NCBI RefSeq assembly: GCF_042680725.1
Contig: NZ_JBHUEK010000029.1
Span: 1-64,000 of the forward strand
Length of the DNA: 64,000 nt
Reading direction: 5' to 3'
Origin: Ferdinandcohnia salidurans
Lineage (GTDB): Bacteria; Bacillota; Bacilli; Bacillales; Bacillaceae_L
Positions within the stretch are counted from its first letter, which is position 1, and every line of letters begins with the position of its first letter. The notes under the pieces are model-generated. The model saw only the letters and a program-made list of their open reading frames with translations, had not been told where the DNA came from and ran no database searches. This document shows positions 17,552 through 26,667 of the stretch, one piece after another. Made by a program: the position numbers and the translations under genes.

Positions 17552-18946
17552 TCACTTTGGCTTCTTAATTTCATATTTTTTTAACCGATATTGGAGGTTT
17601 TGACGACTCATGCGAAGTGCTTCGGCAGTCTTTGTGACATTAAAATTAAAGTGTTCAAGTACCTGTTTTAGGTATAAGGTTTCTGCTTCCTCCATGTAAT
17701 TGTCTAACGGCTGAACCTCTACGAGCACAGAAGGTTGTGGACTTGTTTTTGTAGGTGCAGGTTTAATATGTATTTTTTTTCGAAAATGCATGGGGAGATG
17801 GTTATAAGAAATCGTATCCTCATAGGTAATGATATTTAATGCTCCCTCAATAATATGCTCTAGCTCCCGAACATTCCCAGGCCAGTCATATTGAATCAAT
17901 GTCTGTAATACCTCATTATCTATGTTGGTTACTTGCAAACCAAACAGATGATTATATTTTTCCATAAAAGCAAAAGCGAGTTCCTTAATGTCTTCTTTCC
18001 GATTTCGTAATGGTGGAATAAAAAGGGTTACAACACCTAATCTGTAGTATAAATCCTTTCGAAGTCTACCCTCTGAAATGGCATCAATGGGGTCCTCGTT
18101 CATTGTAGCCAGGATTCTCACATCCATTTTTTTATCCTTAGTATCACCGACTCTTCGTACCACTTTTTCTTGAATAACTCGTAGAAGCTTTGCTTGTAGA
18201 GCAGGGTTTAATGAATTAATCTCATCTAAAAGCAAAGTGCCGCCTTCTGCTTGTTCAAATAAACCAGGGCGATCAATGGCACCTGTAAAAGCCCCTTTTG
18301 TTGTACCGAAAAGGAGACCCTCAATTAGATTATCCGGTAAGGCAGCACAATTTTGAGAAATAAAAGGGGCAGATGACCTGCTGCTTCCATTATGAATACT
18401 TTGAGCAAAAAGCTCTTTTCCTGTACCGGTATCCCCAATAATGAGAACGGAGGAACTTGTCCTGGTAACACGTTTGCTATCTTCAATTACCTCCGAAATT
18501 GCAGCGCTTTTTCCTATGATGCTATCAAATGTATAATGAGTATCACTTCTCCGATTCATATTTTCACGTAATAATTTCTCAACTTTTGTAACATCTCGGG
18601 CAATTTCCATCGCTCCAATTCGTTGTTTGCCATCCATAATCGGGATTGTGTTATTGATGGTGGTGATTTCCTGACCGCGATTGTTGTAATAGGTCTGTTT
18701 AGCATTATTTATGGAAACACCCGTTTTAAGTACTTGAAGCAACGTACTATCCTCATTTTTGTGAAATGAAAATACATCAACAAGCTTTTTGTTTAGAACA
18801 TCACCTTGGTTCATCCCCTCAATCTGAGCCATCTTTTGATTATAAATAATCGTTGTGCCTTGAGAGTCAACAACGTGTATACCAACGTCCACTTCATTCA
18901 TTAATTGTTCAGTTGCTTTGTTTTTTAATAGCTCAACTTGTTTCAT
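17552..18946 (-). CDS. rocR: RocR-type sigma-54-dependent activator of arginine/ornithine catabolism
   Basis: The 464-residue protein has an N-terminal PAS sensor (about 10-120) and a AAA+ sigma-54 activation domain. Walker A is GDTGTGKE, the sigma-54 contact loop is GAFTGA, and Walker B is GGTLLLDE. A C-terminal Fis helix-turn-helix (TKTAEALRMSRQNLQYRLKK) follows. This is the RocR architecture. It is divergent from rocD, whose upstream DNA has a sigma-54 promoter and RocR-like palindromes. In Bacillus RocR responds to ornithine or citrulline. Other sigma-54 activators share the layout, so context decides the name. Confidence 0.85.
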   Translation of the reverse strand: MKQVELLKNKATEQLMNEVDVGIHVVDSQGTTIIYNQKMAQIEGMNQGDVLNKKLVDVFSFHKNEDSTLLQVLKTGVSINNAKQTYYNNRGQEITTINNTIPIMDGKQRIGAMEIARDVTKVEKLLRENMNRRSDTHYTFDSIIGKSAAISEVIEDSKRVTRTSSSVLIIGDTGTGKELFAQSIHNGSSRSSAPFISQNCAALPDNLIEGLLFGTTKGAFTGAIDRPGLFEQAEGGTLLLDEINSLNPALQAKLLRVIQEKVVRRVGDTKDKKMDVRILATMNEDPIDAISEGRLRKDLYYRLGVVTLFIPPLRNRKEDIKELAFAFMEKYNHLFGLQVTNIDNEVLQTLIQYDWPGNVRELEHIIEGALNIITYEDTISYNHLPMHFRKKIHIKPAPTKTSPQPSVLVEVQPLDNYMEEAETLYLKQVLEHFNFNVTKTAEALRMSRQNLQYRLKKYEIKKPK

Positions 18947-18997
18947 GATATCCCCACCTTTTTCCTTAATTCCTATTATACGAGAAATAAAAATAGG

Positions 18998-19079
18998 GGC
19001 AAATTATTTTTGCATTATCTGAGGAAAACTGAAAAGGATTTTTGCGCAAAAAACATAGTAGGTGCAAAGAAAATTTGCA
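18998..19079 (+). promoter_or_regulatory. Upstream activating sites for RocR (two 17-bp palindromes)
   Basis: TGCAAAGAAAATTTGCA (19063-19079) is a perfect TGCAAA-N5-TTTGCA palindrome. GGCAAATTATTTTTGCA (18998-19014) is a second copy with one change. A third palindrome, TTTTTGCGCAAAAA, lies between them at 19039-19052. They are about 120-200 bp upstream of the rocD promoter, typical for sigma-54 enhancers. Confidence 0.65.
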
Positions 19080-19197
19080 CTCACGAATGGAGATTATTAA
19101 ATTATCTTATTTTCTTAAGCTGGTCATTTGTATGAAAAATTGAGTATAATGTGCTCTTTTTAAAGAAAAAAACGAAAAATGCTCCAACGTGAGAAGT

Positions 19198-19213
19198 TGG
19201 CATGATTCTTGCA
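19198..19213 (+). promoter_or_regulatory. Sigma-54 (-24/-12) promoter of rocD
   Basis: TGGCATGATTCTTGCA matches TGGCACRNNNNTTGCW at all but one position. Transcription would start near 19224, before the ATG at 19272. Confidence 0.88.
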
Positions 19214-19271
19214 TAAGATAGTAGACAAGAAGAAATTCTCATTAGAACTATAGCTACTGGAGGTTAAATAG

Positions 19272-20474
19272 ATGGCTCAAATGAAAGGCGACTCAAAAAC
19301 AATCATTGATCAAACGGAAAGGTTTGGTGCAAATAACTATCATCCACTACCAATTGTCATTTCAAACGCAGAAGGGGTATGGGTAGAGGATCCTGAAGGA
19401 AACAAGTATATGGATATGTTAAGTGCATATTCTGCAGTGAATCAAGGTCACCGTCATCCCAAAATTATTCAAGCTTTAAAGGATCAGGCGGATCGCGTTA
19501 CATTAACTTCACGAGCATTTCATAATGACCAGCTTGGTCCATGGTATGAATTAATTTGTAAAATGACAAATAAAGAAATGGCACTACCAATGAACACAGG
19601 GGCAGAAGCCGTTGAAACAGCTATAAAAGCGGCACGTAGATGGGCCTATGATGTTAAGGGAGTAAAGGATAATCAAGCCGAAATCATTGCGTGTATAGGC
19701 AATTTTCATGGGCGTACAATGACGGCCGTTTCATTATCATCGGAAGAAGAATACAAGCGAGGATTCGGTCCAATGCTACCGGGAATTAAACTAGTACCAT
19801 ATGGTGACATTGAAGCGCTAGAAAATGCGATAACTGAAAATACAGCAGCATTTCTCTTTGAACCCATTCAAGGAGAGGCTGGAATCATTATTCCACCAGA
19901 AGGTTTTCTAAAGAAAGCTTTTGAAACATGTAGACAAAACAATGTCTTGTTTATTGCGGATGAAATACAAGCGGGGCTTTGTCGTTCTGGAAAAATGTTT
20001 GCATGTGAATGGGATGATGTAGAGCCTGATATGTATATTTTAGGTAAAGCTCTAGGAGGCGGGGTATTTCCAATTTCCTGTGTTGTTGCCAATAAAGATA
20101 TATTAGGTGTATTTAACCCAGGTTCACACGGTTCTACATTTGGAGGAAACCCAATGGCTTGTGCAGTTTCTATTGCTTCCTTGAACGTTTTAATTGAGGA
20201 AGATTTAGCACAACGTTCTCTTGAACTTGGTGAATATTTCATAAATCAATTAAAAGAGATAAAAAATCCAATCATTAAAGAAGTCAGAGGTCGTGGCTTG
20301 TTTATCGGAGTTGAACTAACGGAAGCTGCTCGCCCGTATTGTGAGGCATTAAAGCAGGAGGGGCTCCTCTGTAAAGAAACCCATGACACAGTTATCCGTT
20401 TTGCTCCACCTTTAATTGTAACGAAAGAAGAGTTAGATTGGGCAATCGAACGAATTGCGAAGGTTCTAGGATAA
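19272..20474 (+). CDS. rocD: Ornithine aminotransferase
   Basis: This PLP enzyme converts ornithine and 2-oxoglutarate to glutamate semialdehyde and glutamate in arginine catabolism. The 400 residues include the PLP-lysine motif YILGKALGGGVFPIS, IADEIQAG with the PLP-contacting Asp, and GSHGSTFGGNPMA. It is the standard class III aminotransferase length for RocD. A sigma-54 promoter and RocR-type enhancers lie upstream, with rocR divergent. A bidirectional terminator separates it from the arginine-deiminase-like gene. rocE/rocF are not in the window. Confidence 0.94.
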   Translation: MAQMKGDSKTIIDQTERFGANNYHPLPIVISNAEGVWVEDPEGNKYMDMLSAYSAVNQGHRHPKIIQALKDQADRVTLTSRAFHNDQLGPWYELICKMTNKEMALPMNTGAEAVETAIKAARRWAYDVKGVKDNQAEIIACIGNFHGRTMTAVSLSSEEEYKRGFGPMLPGIKLVPYGDIEALENAITENTAAFLFEPIQGEAGIIIPPEGFLKKAFETCRQNNVLFIADEIQAGLCRSGKMFACEWDDVEPDMYILGKALGGGVFPISCVVANKDILGVFNPGSHGSTFGGNPMACAVSIASLNVLIEEDLAQRSLELGEYFINQLKEIKNPIIKEVRGRGLFIGVELTEAARPYCEALKQEGLLCKETHDTVIRFAPPLIVTKEELDWAIERIAKVLG

Positions 20475-20486
20475 TCTTGTATTTGA

Positions 20487-20522
20487 AAAAAGGATCAAGA
20501 CTATTGCGCTTGATCCTTTTTT
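20487..20522. terminator. Bidirectional terminator between rocD and the convergent gene
   Basis: AAAAAAGGATCAAG pairs with CTTGATCCTTTTTT. Confidence 0.88.
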
Positions 20523-21519
20523 ATTGGTTTATGGTTTCACGAATAAGCGGAAGTGTTAAGCAGTGTATTCCTCCCCCTAGTTTATAGAACTCAGAGATGT
20601 CTACAGGGATTATATCTATCCCATTTGCTTTAAGTAATTCCATTGTTTTCACACCAGTAGCGGGGAAAATGAGCCTTCCAGGAGAAATCGGTAACACATT
20701 GATTGTTAAAGGGGGATCTTCAGGGTGAACATGGAATAATTCGATCTTCCTTTTATGAAGTTCATCGATAAACCAATAAGGAAGCAGAGCTTTATTAATA
20801 AGTGCTTTATTATGATCAATAAGAAGAAATGCTTCATCAAGATGAATGATAGTGGATGGTAAATCAACTGTTATTAAATCAATATTCTGTAGCGAAAGAA
20901 TGTACTGCAATTGATCAATACCTAGAGGATTTACGCGTTCCGAGCGACCGATAATGGCAGTGTTTTTGTTAAGCATGGTAAAACTTCCGCCTTCCACAAA
21001 ACCATTGCCTTGGATACAACCCAGAATAGGCATCCCTAATTTACTAAAGGTTTGTTCGGCCAAGCGGGTTTCACCATATCGAATATAAAGGGCAAGCCTA
21101 GATAAAATGACACCACTAGGAATTACCATTCCTAAGTCTCTTGTAAAGGTCCTTTCCGGTAATTCCTCATGCTCAGTACGGTCAAGAAAGACAACCTCTA
21201 TTCCTTCATGCTTCAAAACTTTTACTAATTGGTCATGTTGATTTTGCAAGATCTGTAATTTAGGTTTTGAATTGTTTTCGAGTTCTTCAGGTTGTATGCC
21301 CTTTATATACTTTCCTAACAATGGACCTGCTTCAATTTCCTTTTGATTTTTATGAAGTGTTAAAACTTCCTTTCCAGGCCGATGCATTAATACTTTTCTT
21401 AGCTGCCCAATATCACTTGTAATACCCCAAGCTTCGCCCCAAACTTCTTTGATAAGTGTAATGTCTTGAAAGGGTTCCTGTACAAGATTTTTTGAAAAAT
21501 TTAGCTTTTTATTATTCAT
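20521..21519 (-). CDS. Arginine deiminase/DDAH-superfamily hydrolase or amidinotransferase
   Basis: This is a guanidino-group-modifying enzyme fold. The markers MHRPGKE, FTRDLG, GNGFVEGGSF and HLDEAF and the C-terminal nucleophile in GGGIHCLTLPL show a complete Glu/Asp-His-Cys centre. Members deiminate arginine, hydrolyse dimethylarginine or transfer amidine groups. The length of about 330 residues is nearer to DDAH-like than to true arginine deiminase. The preferred start is ATG 21519 (MNNKKLNFSK), since the upstream start lies in a hairpin. It converges on rocD, so it may feed citrulline or ornithine to that pathway; this is inference. Confidence 0.78.
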   Translation of the reverse strand: MNNKKLNFSKNLVQEPFQDITLIKEVWGEAWGITSDIGQLRKVLMHRPGKEVLTLHKNQKEIEAGPLLGKYIKGIQPEELENNSKPKLQILQNQHDQLVKVLKHEGIEVVFLDRTEHEELPERTFTRDLGMVIPSGVILSRLALYIRYGETRLAEQTFSKLGMPILGCIQGNGFVEGGSFTMLNKNTAIIGRSERVNPLGIDQLQYILSLQNIDLITVDLPSTIIHLDEAFLLIDHNKALINKALLPYWFIDELHKRKIELFHVHPEDPPLTINVLPISPGRLIFPATGVKTMELLKANGIDIIPVDISEFYKLGGGIHCLTLPLIRETINQ

Positions 21520-21553
21520 TTGGATTACCTGCTTTACTTTAGTCTTATATCTA

Positions 21554-21592
21554 AAGAACCCCCTTGGTTCCATCATGGGGGTTCTTCTTTTT
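21554..21592 (-). terminator. Hairpin after the small gene at 21605-21772
   Basis: GAACCCCC pairs with GGGGGTTC, followed by TTT on the minus strand. It lies between the small gene and the ADI-like gene and may partly end the small transcript. Confidence 0.5.
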
Positions 21593-21604
21593 AAAATGCT
21601 TTCA

Positions 21605-21772
21605 TTAAGGCATTTCGTCTTCTTTCACTCGGTTCTTAAAAGCTTCATGAGAGACAATGCCTTCCATTTGCTCAAATTGGCGACTATGGTCTTTTTCTTC
21701 ACTTATGCTGTTCTTTGGAAAGTTGCCAGGATGGCCTTTTTCTTTGTGGTTAAAACTTTTTCCACGACCCAT
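21605..21772 (-). CDS. Small charged protein, 55 residues
   Basis: This small gene reads on the minus strand from ATG 21772, beginning MGRGKSFNHKEKGHPG and ending VKEDEMP. AAAGGAG stands 8 nt before the ATG and a hairpin follows the stop. It is rich in Lys, Glu and His, has no membrane segment, and resembles the many small, possibly sporulation-associated proteins of Bacillus, although I do not recognise the family. The plus-strand reading of this stretch (21575-21844) is a hydrophobic mirror of this gene and is not credible. An independent transcript is likely. Confidence 0.6.
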   Translation of the reverse strand: MGRGKSFNHKEKGHPGNFPKNSISEEKDHSRQFEQMEGIVSHEAFKNRVKEDEMP

Positions 21773-21973
21773 ATTCATTTCTCCTTTCAGATGCTATCTT
21801 TCGTAGTTTTTGCATTCATGGGTTTTGTATGTATTCCGGATTAATTGGTAAATCGCGGAAAGTAGGGCTTACCTCCTAATATTTGTAATATGCGAATAGT
21901 TGTCCTTAATTTGAAATATATACGGTATTGGAATATTTTATTTTTCTTAACTCAGGAAAAAGGGGGAAACAGG

Positions 21974-23263
21974 ATGCGAACGAAGGTGGAGAAGAAGGTA
22001 CTTGTTGCAAGCCTTGTAGGTAGTTCGATTGAATGGTTTGATTACTTTTTATATGGGACTGTTGCGGCGCTTGTCTTTAATACAGCATTCTTTCATAGTG
22101 ATGATCCAACGGTTGGATTAATGCTAGCGTACGCTTCATTTGCTTTGTCATTTTTCATCCGACCGCTTGGCGGGGTCATTTTCAGTCATATTGGCGATAA
22201 AATTGGGAGAAAGAAAACACTGGTCCTAACTCTTTCACTTATGGGTGGGGCAACTGTTCTCATGGGATTTCTTCCTACCTATGATCAAATCGGGGTAATT
22301 GCACCGGTTCTACTTATTTTACTTCGTCTTATTCAAGGAATTGGACTAGGCGGTGAGTGGGGTGGAGCACTTTTATTAGCTGTGGAATATGCCCCAAAAG
22401 AAAAGCGTGGACTTTTCGGAAGTATTCCACAAATGGGTGTTACCGTAGGATTATTACTTGGAACTTTAGCTTTATCATTAATGACATTACTACCAGAGGC
22501 TGCGTTCATGTCATGGGGCTGGCGTGTTCCGTTCATTCTAAGTGCATTTTTAGTTATTTTCGGCTTGTGGATTCGTAAAGGTATAGAGGAAACTCCTTCT
22601 TTCAAAAAGGTACAGGAGAAGGGTGAGGTAGCTAAAATTCCATTTATTGAAACAATGCGTACGCACTGGAAAGAGGTTTTAATTGCAGTGGGGGCAAAGG
22701 TTGTTGAAACGGCACCATTTTATATTTTCGGTACATTTATCGTCTCTTATGCAACTTCGCAGCTAGGTTTCTCTCGCACAGCAACCTTAAATGCCGTAAC
22801 CATTGCAACGATTGTTACGACTTTATTAATTCCTATCATGGGTCGACTATCCGATAAATTTGGACGTAAAAAACTTTATGTCGGCGGAACGATTTTAATG
22901 ATGTTATATGCCTTCCCTTATTTTTGGTTGCTACACCAAGGGTCTGTTGCATTATTAATTGTTGCAACAATTTTAGGGTTAGGAATCATTTGGGCTCCAA
23001 TTACAGCCGTACTAGGCACCATGTTTTCAGAGATTTTTAAATCAAATGTCCGTTACACAGGAATTACATTGGGGTATCAAATCGGGGCTGCAGTTGCTGG
23101 TGGCACGGCTCCGCTTGTTGCAACGGCATTACTCGCAACCTTTAATGATTCCTATGTACCAGTTGCGTTATATATCATTTTAACCGCTGCTATATCACTT
23201 ATTGCAGTTGCCACTGTACGTGATCGTAAGAATGAAGCCTTAGATCATGATGAAATCGCGTAG
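21974..23263 (+). CDS. MFS metabolite:H+ symporter (MHS family)
   Basis: This is a 12-helix major facilitator. The start of the protein, SSIEWFDYFLYGTVAALVF, the loop SHIGDKIGRKKTL and GIGLGGEWGGALLLAVEYAP are hallmarks of the MHS family, which takes up organic acids, betaines or aromatic acids. The start is ATG 21974 after AAAAGGGGGAAACAGG; an upstream in-frame start has no ribosome-binding site. The next gene is an ornithine-cyclodeaminase-like protein 78 bp downstream, so both could belong to amino acid catabolism with rocD. The substrate cannot be read from sequence. Confidence 0.85.
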   Translation: MRTKVEKKVLVASLVGSSIEWFDYFLYGTVAALVFNTAFFHSDDPTVGLMLAYASFALSFFIRPLGGVIFSHIGDKIGRKKTLVLTLSLMGGATVLMGFLPTYDQIGVIAPVLLILLRLIQGIGLGGEWGGALLLAVEYAPKEKRGLFGSIPQMGVTVGLLLGTLALSLMTLLPEAAFMSWGWRVPFILSAFLVIFGLWIRKGIEETPSFKKVQEKGEVAKIPFIETMRTHWKEVLIAVGAKVVETAPFYIFGTFIVSYATSQLGFSRTATLNAVTIATIVTTLLIPIMGRLSDKFGRKKLYVGGTILMMLYAFPYFWLLHQGSVALLIVATILGLGIIWAPITAVLGTMFSEIFKSNVRYTGITLGYQIGAAVAGGTAPLVATALLATFNDSYVPVALYIILTAAISLIAVATVRDRKNEALDHDEIA

Positions 23264-23269
23264 GTGTTT

Positions 23270-23303
23270 AAGGGGATCGCAAGTGGCGGTTCCTTTTTCT
23301 TTT
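23270..23303 (+). terminator. Weak terminator after the symporter gene
   Basis: AAGGGGATCGC pairs with GCGGTTCCTT (G-T pairs), followed by a T run. Confidence 0.5.
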
Positions 23304-23341
23304 TAATGATATGATGGTAAAAAATAGAAAGAAGGGATACC

Positions 23342-24331
23342 GTGCTCATTTTATCAGAATCTCAAATTCGATCGTTATATTCTATGTCGGATGCAATTCA
23401 AGATTTAGAAGCTGCACTTATACACAATCTTGATGGTAAGGTAATGAATCCTCACCGTACGGTTTTGGTCTTTCCAGAAAAAGAAGCATCTACTTTATAC
23501 ATGCCAAGTTCAATGGAACCGGTTGGTAAATCGGCCGTCAAGGTTGTGACCATTTTTCCGAAGAATCCTTCCATTGGCAAGAAAACGACACAAGGTGTCA
23601 TTTTACTAAGTGATACTGAAAATGGGGAGCATCTAGCCTGTATTAATGCGTCGTATTTAACTCGTTTGCGGACCGGGGCTGTTAGTGGGATTGCAACGAA
23701 GCATTTAGCGAAGAAAGACGCTTCATCTGTTGCTGTAATTGGAACGGGTGCGATGGCAGAGGAACAGCTACAAGCGGTTTTAGAGGTACGTGAAGTAAAG
23801 GAAATCATGCTATATAACAGAACAAAAGAAAAGGCTATAATGTTTGAAAAAAGAATTGCAGAATTAAGCCCGGGATATACAGGTTCGATTACAATCATGG
23901 ATCATCCTGATAAAGCGGTTTCTAGAGCAGATATTGTTATCTGTGCAACTCGATCCGATAAACCCGTTTTTTCAGGGAGATCATTACAGCCTGGAACCCA
24001 TATAAACGGGGTAGGTTCTTATCTTCCGCATATGCAAGAAGTCGATGAAGGAACGGTCTTGAGGTGTTCGAAGATCGTTGCGGATACGATTGAAGGGGTA
24101 AAAGATGAGGCAGGTGATTTGATTATTCCAGCGGAAAAAGGGCTATGGAATTTCTCAGACTTACATGGCGAAGTAGGAGAACTCGCTTCAGGAAAGATTA
24201 TAGGTCGTGAAGACAACGAGGAGATTACATTTTTTAAATCCGTTGGAATCGCCTATTTTGATCTCGCGGTAGCAGCTGCTGTCTATGAGAAAGCATTGAG
24301 GACAGGGATAGGCACTCAGGTTGAAATTTAG
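23342..24331 (+). CDS. Ornithine cyclodeaminase/mu-crystallin family protein
   Basis: This 329-residue NAD(P)-binding protein has the Rossmann motif VAVIGTGAMAEEQL (residues about 131-144). The family features KVVTIFPKNP, RTGAVSGIATKHLA and HINGVGSYLPHMQEVD are also present. Members include ornithine cyclodeaminase (ornithine to proline), alanine dehydrogenase and imine reductases. The start is GTG 23342 with AAGAAGGGA upstream. It lies 3 kb from rocD, which uses the same substrate, but sequence does not prove true ornithine cyclodeaminase activity. Confidence 0.82.
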   Translation: MLILSESQIRSLYSMSDAIQDLEAALIHNLDGKVMNPHRTVLVFPEKEASTLYMPSSMEPVGKSAVKVVTIFPKNPSIGKKTTQGVILLSDTENGEHLACINASYLTRLRTGAVSGIATKHLAKKDASSVAVIGTGAMAEEQLQAVLEVREVKEIMLYNRTKEKAIMFEKRIAELSPGYTGSITIMDHPDKAVSRADIVICATRSDKPVFSGRSLQPGTHINGVGSYLPHMQEVDEGTVLRCSKIVADTIEGVKDEAGDLIIPAEKGLWNFSDLHGEVGELASGKIIGREDNEEITFFKSVGIAYFDLAVAAAVYEKALRTGIGTQVEI

Positions 24332-24342
24332 GTGAATAATTG

Positions 24343-24371
24343 GGGGAGAAGAATAGCTACTCCCTCAATAT
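24343..24371. terminator. Terminator between convergent genes
   Basis: TTGGGGGAG pairs imperfectly with CTCCCTCAA, followed by TATTTT. Confidence 0.6.
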
Positions 24372-24388
24372 TTTACAAATACCACTTA

Positions 24389-25711
24389 TTATAATGATTG
24401 ATATTCTTTGCTATGTCCTGTAGCATTCGCAAGTCTTTTAAGTTGTTTGTTTAGATATTGTCGATCAAGTGATAGCAATTCCCCTTTATTAATTCTCTCT
24501 ACCACAAACTGGGCAAAGTCCCATATCGTCTTTCTAGAGTGTTGGGAGGAATCGGCAATCGAAGTAAGTACACGAAATACTGCCAAAAGGATCGTTACAT
24601 CATGGACACCATAACTGAGTATTTGAGAAAAGCTTTTATATAAATAATCAGAATAAGTTGGCTGGTCAAAAATAACACGAAGGTTCCTATTTTTATCATT
24701 AAAATAGGATTTAGGTAAGTGCTTTTTACTCAGTTTTATTAAAATTCGTCCTAAATTATCAATGCAGTTAATAGCTGTATTGGGATCATTTATTGCAGGT
24801 GAAAGTGCCCGTATAGCGATTTCTACAATTTTTGTCATACCAAGCTCGATGTTGGGAAAAGGCGATTGCTTTGAACCGATAGTGATAAATGTTTTATAAT
24901 CCATTAATGAAGTTTCTTCTTTTTTACCCCAGATTGATAGGACAACCGTCTGCTCATCCACAAAATCATTGATGTTTCTTTCAACTCGAATAATACAGTC
25001 ATCTTGATAAGCTTGTTCAATAATCCCATTAGTATCAATAAACTGTATATACCCTGCTTTGTCCAAAAAAATTGGTTGAGGATTAATATGCTTAATTTCC
25101 TCACCTTCCCAATCATCCCAAGGAGGATCTTCATTAACATCCTTCAAGTCAGATAGATCATTCTCAATTCTTTTTGTTGTACTTTGCGTTATATTGTAAA
25201 TAAGATTACTCACTTGAATCCAGCTTGTTACATGATGAATGAAGAAAACAAATACAAATAAGCAAATGATTGAAATCGCAATCGCTAATGAAGGAACAAT
25301 ATACCTCGTACCAGAACCAGTATCCTCTAACACAAGTAATAAAACAATGGAATAAACAAAACCACCTACAAACGTTCCTAAAACACGCTGAGTGCTATGG
25401 TTTGTAATAAAGTTCTGAAGTGTCCGTGGAGAAAAGTTCGATAGATAAGTCGTCAAAACCACTAGGATTGTTGAAAATGTTATGGTTGTAATGGTCAGTA
25501 ATGAAGCGGAAATGGTACTTAAAATCGTACGAGCTAGGCTAATGTCTGTAAAGAGCGCGCTTGGTATGATGTGTTGAAGGGCGCTTTGTTTCATAAAAAT
25601 TGCTTCTAGCTTTATACTAAGAAGTGCCATTATAAAAGCAACAATGCCATACAAGGTAGGAAGATACATGAAGTTTGAACGAATTTTTAAAAATAAGTTG
25701 GTAAAAGACAT
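24389..25711 (-). CDS. DUF2254 integral membrane protein
   Basis: The first 180 residues hold about four membrane helices. The soluble remainder has AINDPNTAINCIDNLGRIL, typical of DUF2254. The family is widespread and uncharacterised; a transport or stress role is sometimes proposed. The 440-residue length is normal. The ATG has AAAGGAGG upstream. It stands alone on this strand. Confidence 0.8.
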   Translation of the reverse strand: MSFTNLFLKIRSNFMYLPTLYGIVAFIMALLSIKLEAIFMKQSALQHIIPSALFTDISLARTILSTISASLLTITTITFSTILVVLTTYLSNFSPRTLQNFITNHSTQRVLGTFVGGFVYSIVLLLVLEDTGSGTRYIVPSLAIAISIICLFVFVFFIHHVTSWIQVSNLIYNITQSTTKRIENDLSDLKDVNEDPPWDDWEGEEIKHINPQPIFLDKAGYIQFIDTNGIIEQAYQDDCIIRVERNINDFVDEQTVVLSIWGKKEETSLMDYKTFITIGSKQSPFPNIELGMTKIVEIAIRALSPAINDPNTAINCIDNLGRILIKLSKKHLPKSYFNDKNRNLRVIFDQPTYSDYLYKSFSQILSYGVHDVTILLAVFRVLTSIADSSQHSRKTIWDFAQFVVERINKGELLSLDRQYLNKQLKRLANATGHSKEYQSL

Positions 25712-25830
25712 AGATATCCTCCTTTAAGAGAAGTGAATATATATAGTTTTTTACCAAATAGAGGTATTATTCATTGTAAGAGGAATGATGTTTCAGAATA
25801 TCAAAGAGTATACGTGGAGGGAATATTTTA

Positions 25831-26331
25831 ATGAACACAAATGATGCACAATTCTACATATCACATCTCGGGCTTGAGCCACATCCAGAGGGCGGGTTTT
25901 ATAAACAAATCTTTGCTTCAGATGTGACGATTCATACGGAGCAAGAAAAACAAAGAAAACTATATACAAGTATTTATTTTCTGTTGAGATCTGAAGATAT
26001 CTCTCATTTACATAGATTGCAATCAGATGAGCTCTGGTATTACCATGGGGGAAGTTCCTTAACCGTACATATAATTGACGAACAAGGAGAATACAAAGAA
26101 GTAAACCTTGGCTTAAAGCTTGACGAGGGAGAGGTTCCGCAAGTTCTTGTGCCAAAAAATTCGATATTCGGGTCTTCAGTTAAAGAGGAGGATACATTTT
26201 CACTTGTTGGATGCATGGTTTCTCCGGGATTTGAATTTGAGGATTTTGAATTATTTTCACAAGAGGAATTACTAAAAGAGTATCCGCAGCATGAGGAGGT
26301 CATTCGCAGGCTCGCGTTGGAAAAGAAGTAG
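25831..26331 (+). CDS. Cupin (DUF985-type) protein
   Basis: This single cupin barrel has 166 residues. The start LEPHPEGGFYKQIFAS and the motifs LQSDELWYYHGGSSLTVHII and VPKNSIFGSSV are typical of DUF985/YML079-like cupins. The reaction is not known; relatives bind metal or small sugars. GTGGAGGG precedes the ATG. It is a single gene closed by a terminator at 26343-26380. Confidence 0.82.
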   Translation: MNTNDAQFYISHLGLEPHPEGGFYKQIFASDVTIHTEQEKQRKLYTSIYFLLRSEDISHLHRLQSDELWYYHGGSSLTVHIIDEQGEYKEVNLGLKLDEGEVPQVLVPKNSIFGSSVKEEDTFSLVGCMVSPGFEFEDFELFSQEELLKEYPQHEEVIRRLALEKK

Positions 26332-26342
26332 AGTAGAATAAT

Positions 26343-26380
26343 AAAATGGCTGTATTACGATATATAACAGCCATTTTTTG
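26343..26380 (+). terminator. Terminator of the cupin gene
   Basis: AAATGGCTGT pairs with ACAGCCATTT, followed by TTTT. Confidence 0.85.
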
Positions 26381-26397
26381 CATCACAGAATCTCGTA

Positions 26398-26563
26398 TAA
26401 ACAAACGCTTGATTGAAATTCAAGTTGCCTGAGCCGCTTGGCATAGGGTGCTAAACAAACGTTTGTTTGAAATGAGTATTGCAAAATGAAACAGATTGTT
26501 TTGAAACCATATTTCAATAATATTTTCAAACGCCTATCCTTTAACTCTGGAAGGCGTTTTTTT
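26398..26563 (+). promoter_or_regulatory. Palindrome-rich leader of the tyrosine phenol-lyase gene
   Basis: The gap 26381-26667 holds a perfect 16-bp palindrome, AAACAAACGTTTGTTT (26453-26468), with an imperfect copy starting near 26399. A TTGAAA-N5-TTTCAA repeat follows at 26501-26517. A terminator-like hairpin (AAACGCCT with AGGCGTTT plus T run, 26528-26563) stands 100 bp before the start codon. This suggests regulated expression by a repressor, by attenuation, or both. No known riboswitch was recognised. Confidence 0.5.
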
Positions 26564-26667
26564 ACTGATTTAAAGCGTTTATCGTGCACTGGGAATTCTT
26601 GAAAATGATGCATAGAATATTCTACATTATAGATAGACTGAATTTTCAAAAATGTGGAGGGGTTAGG

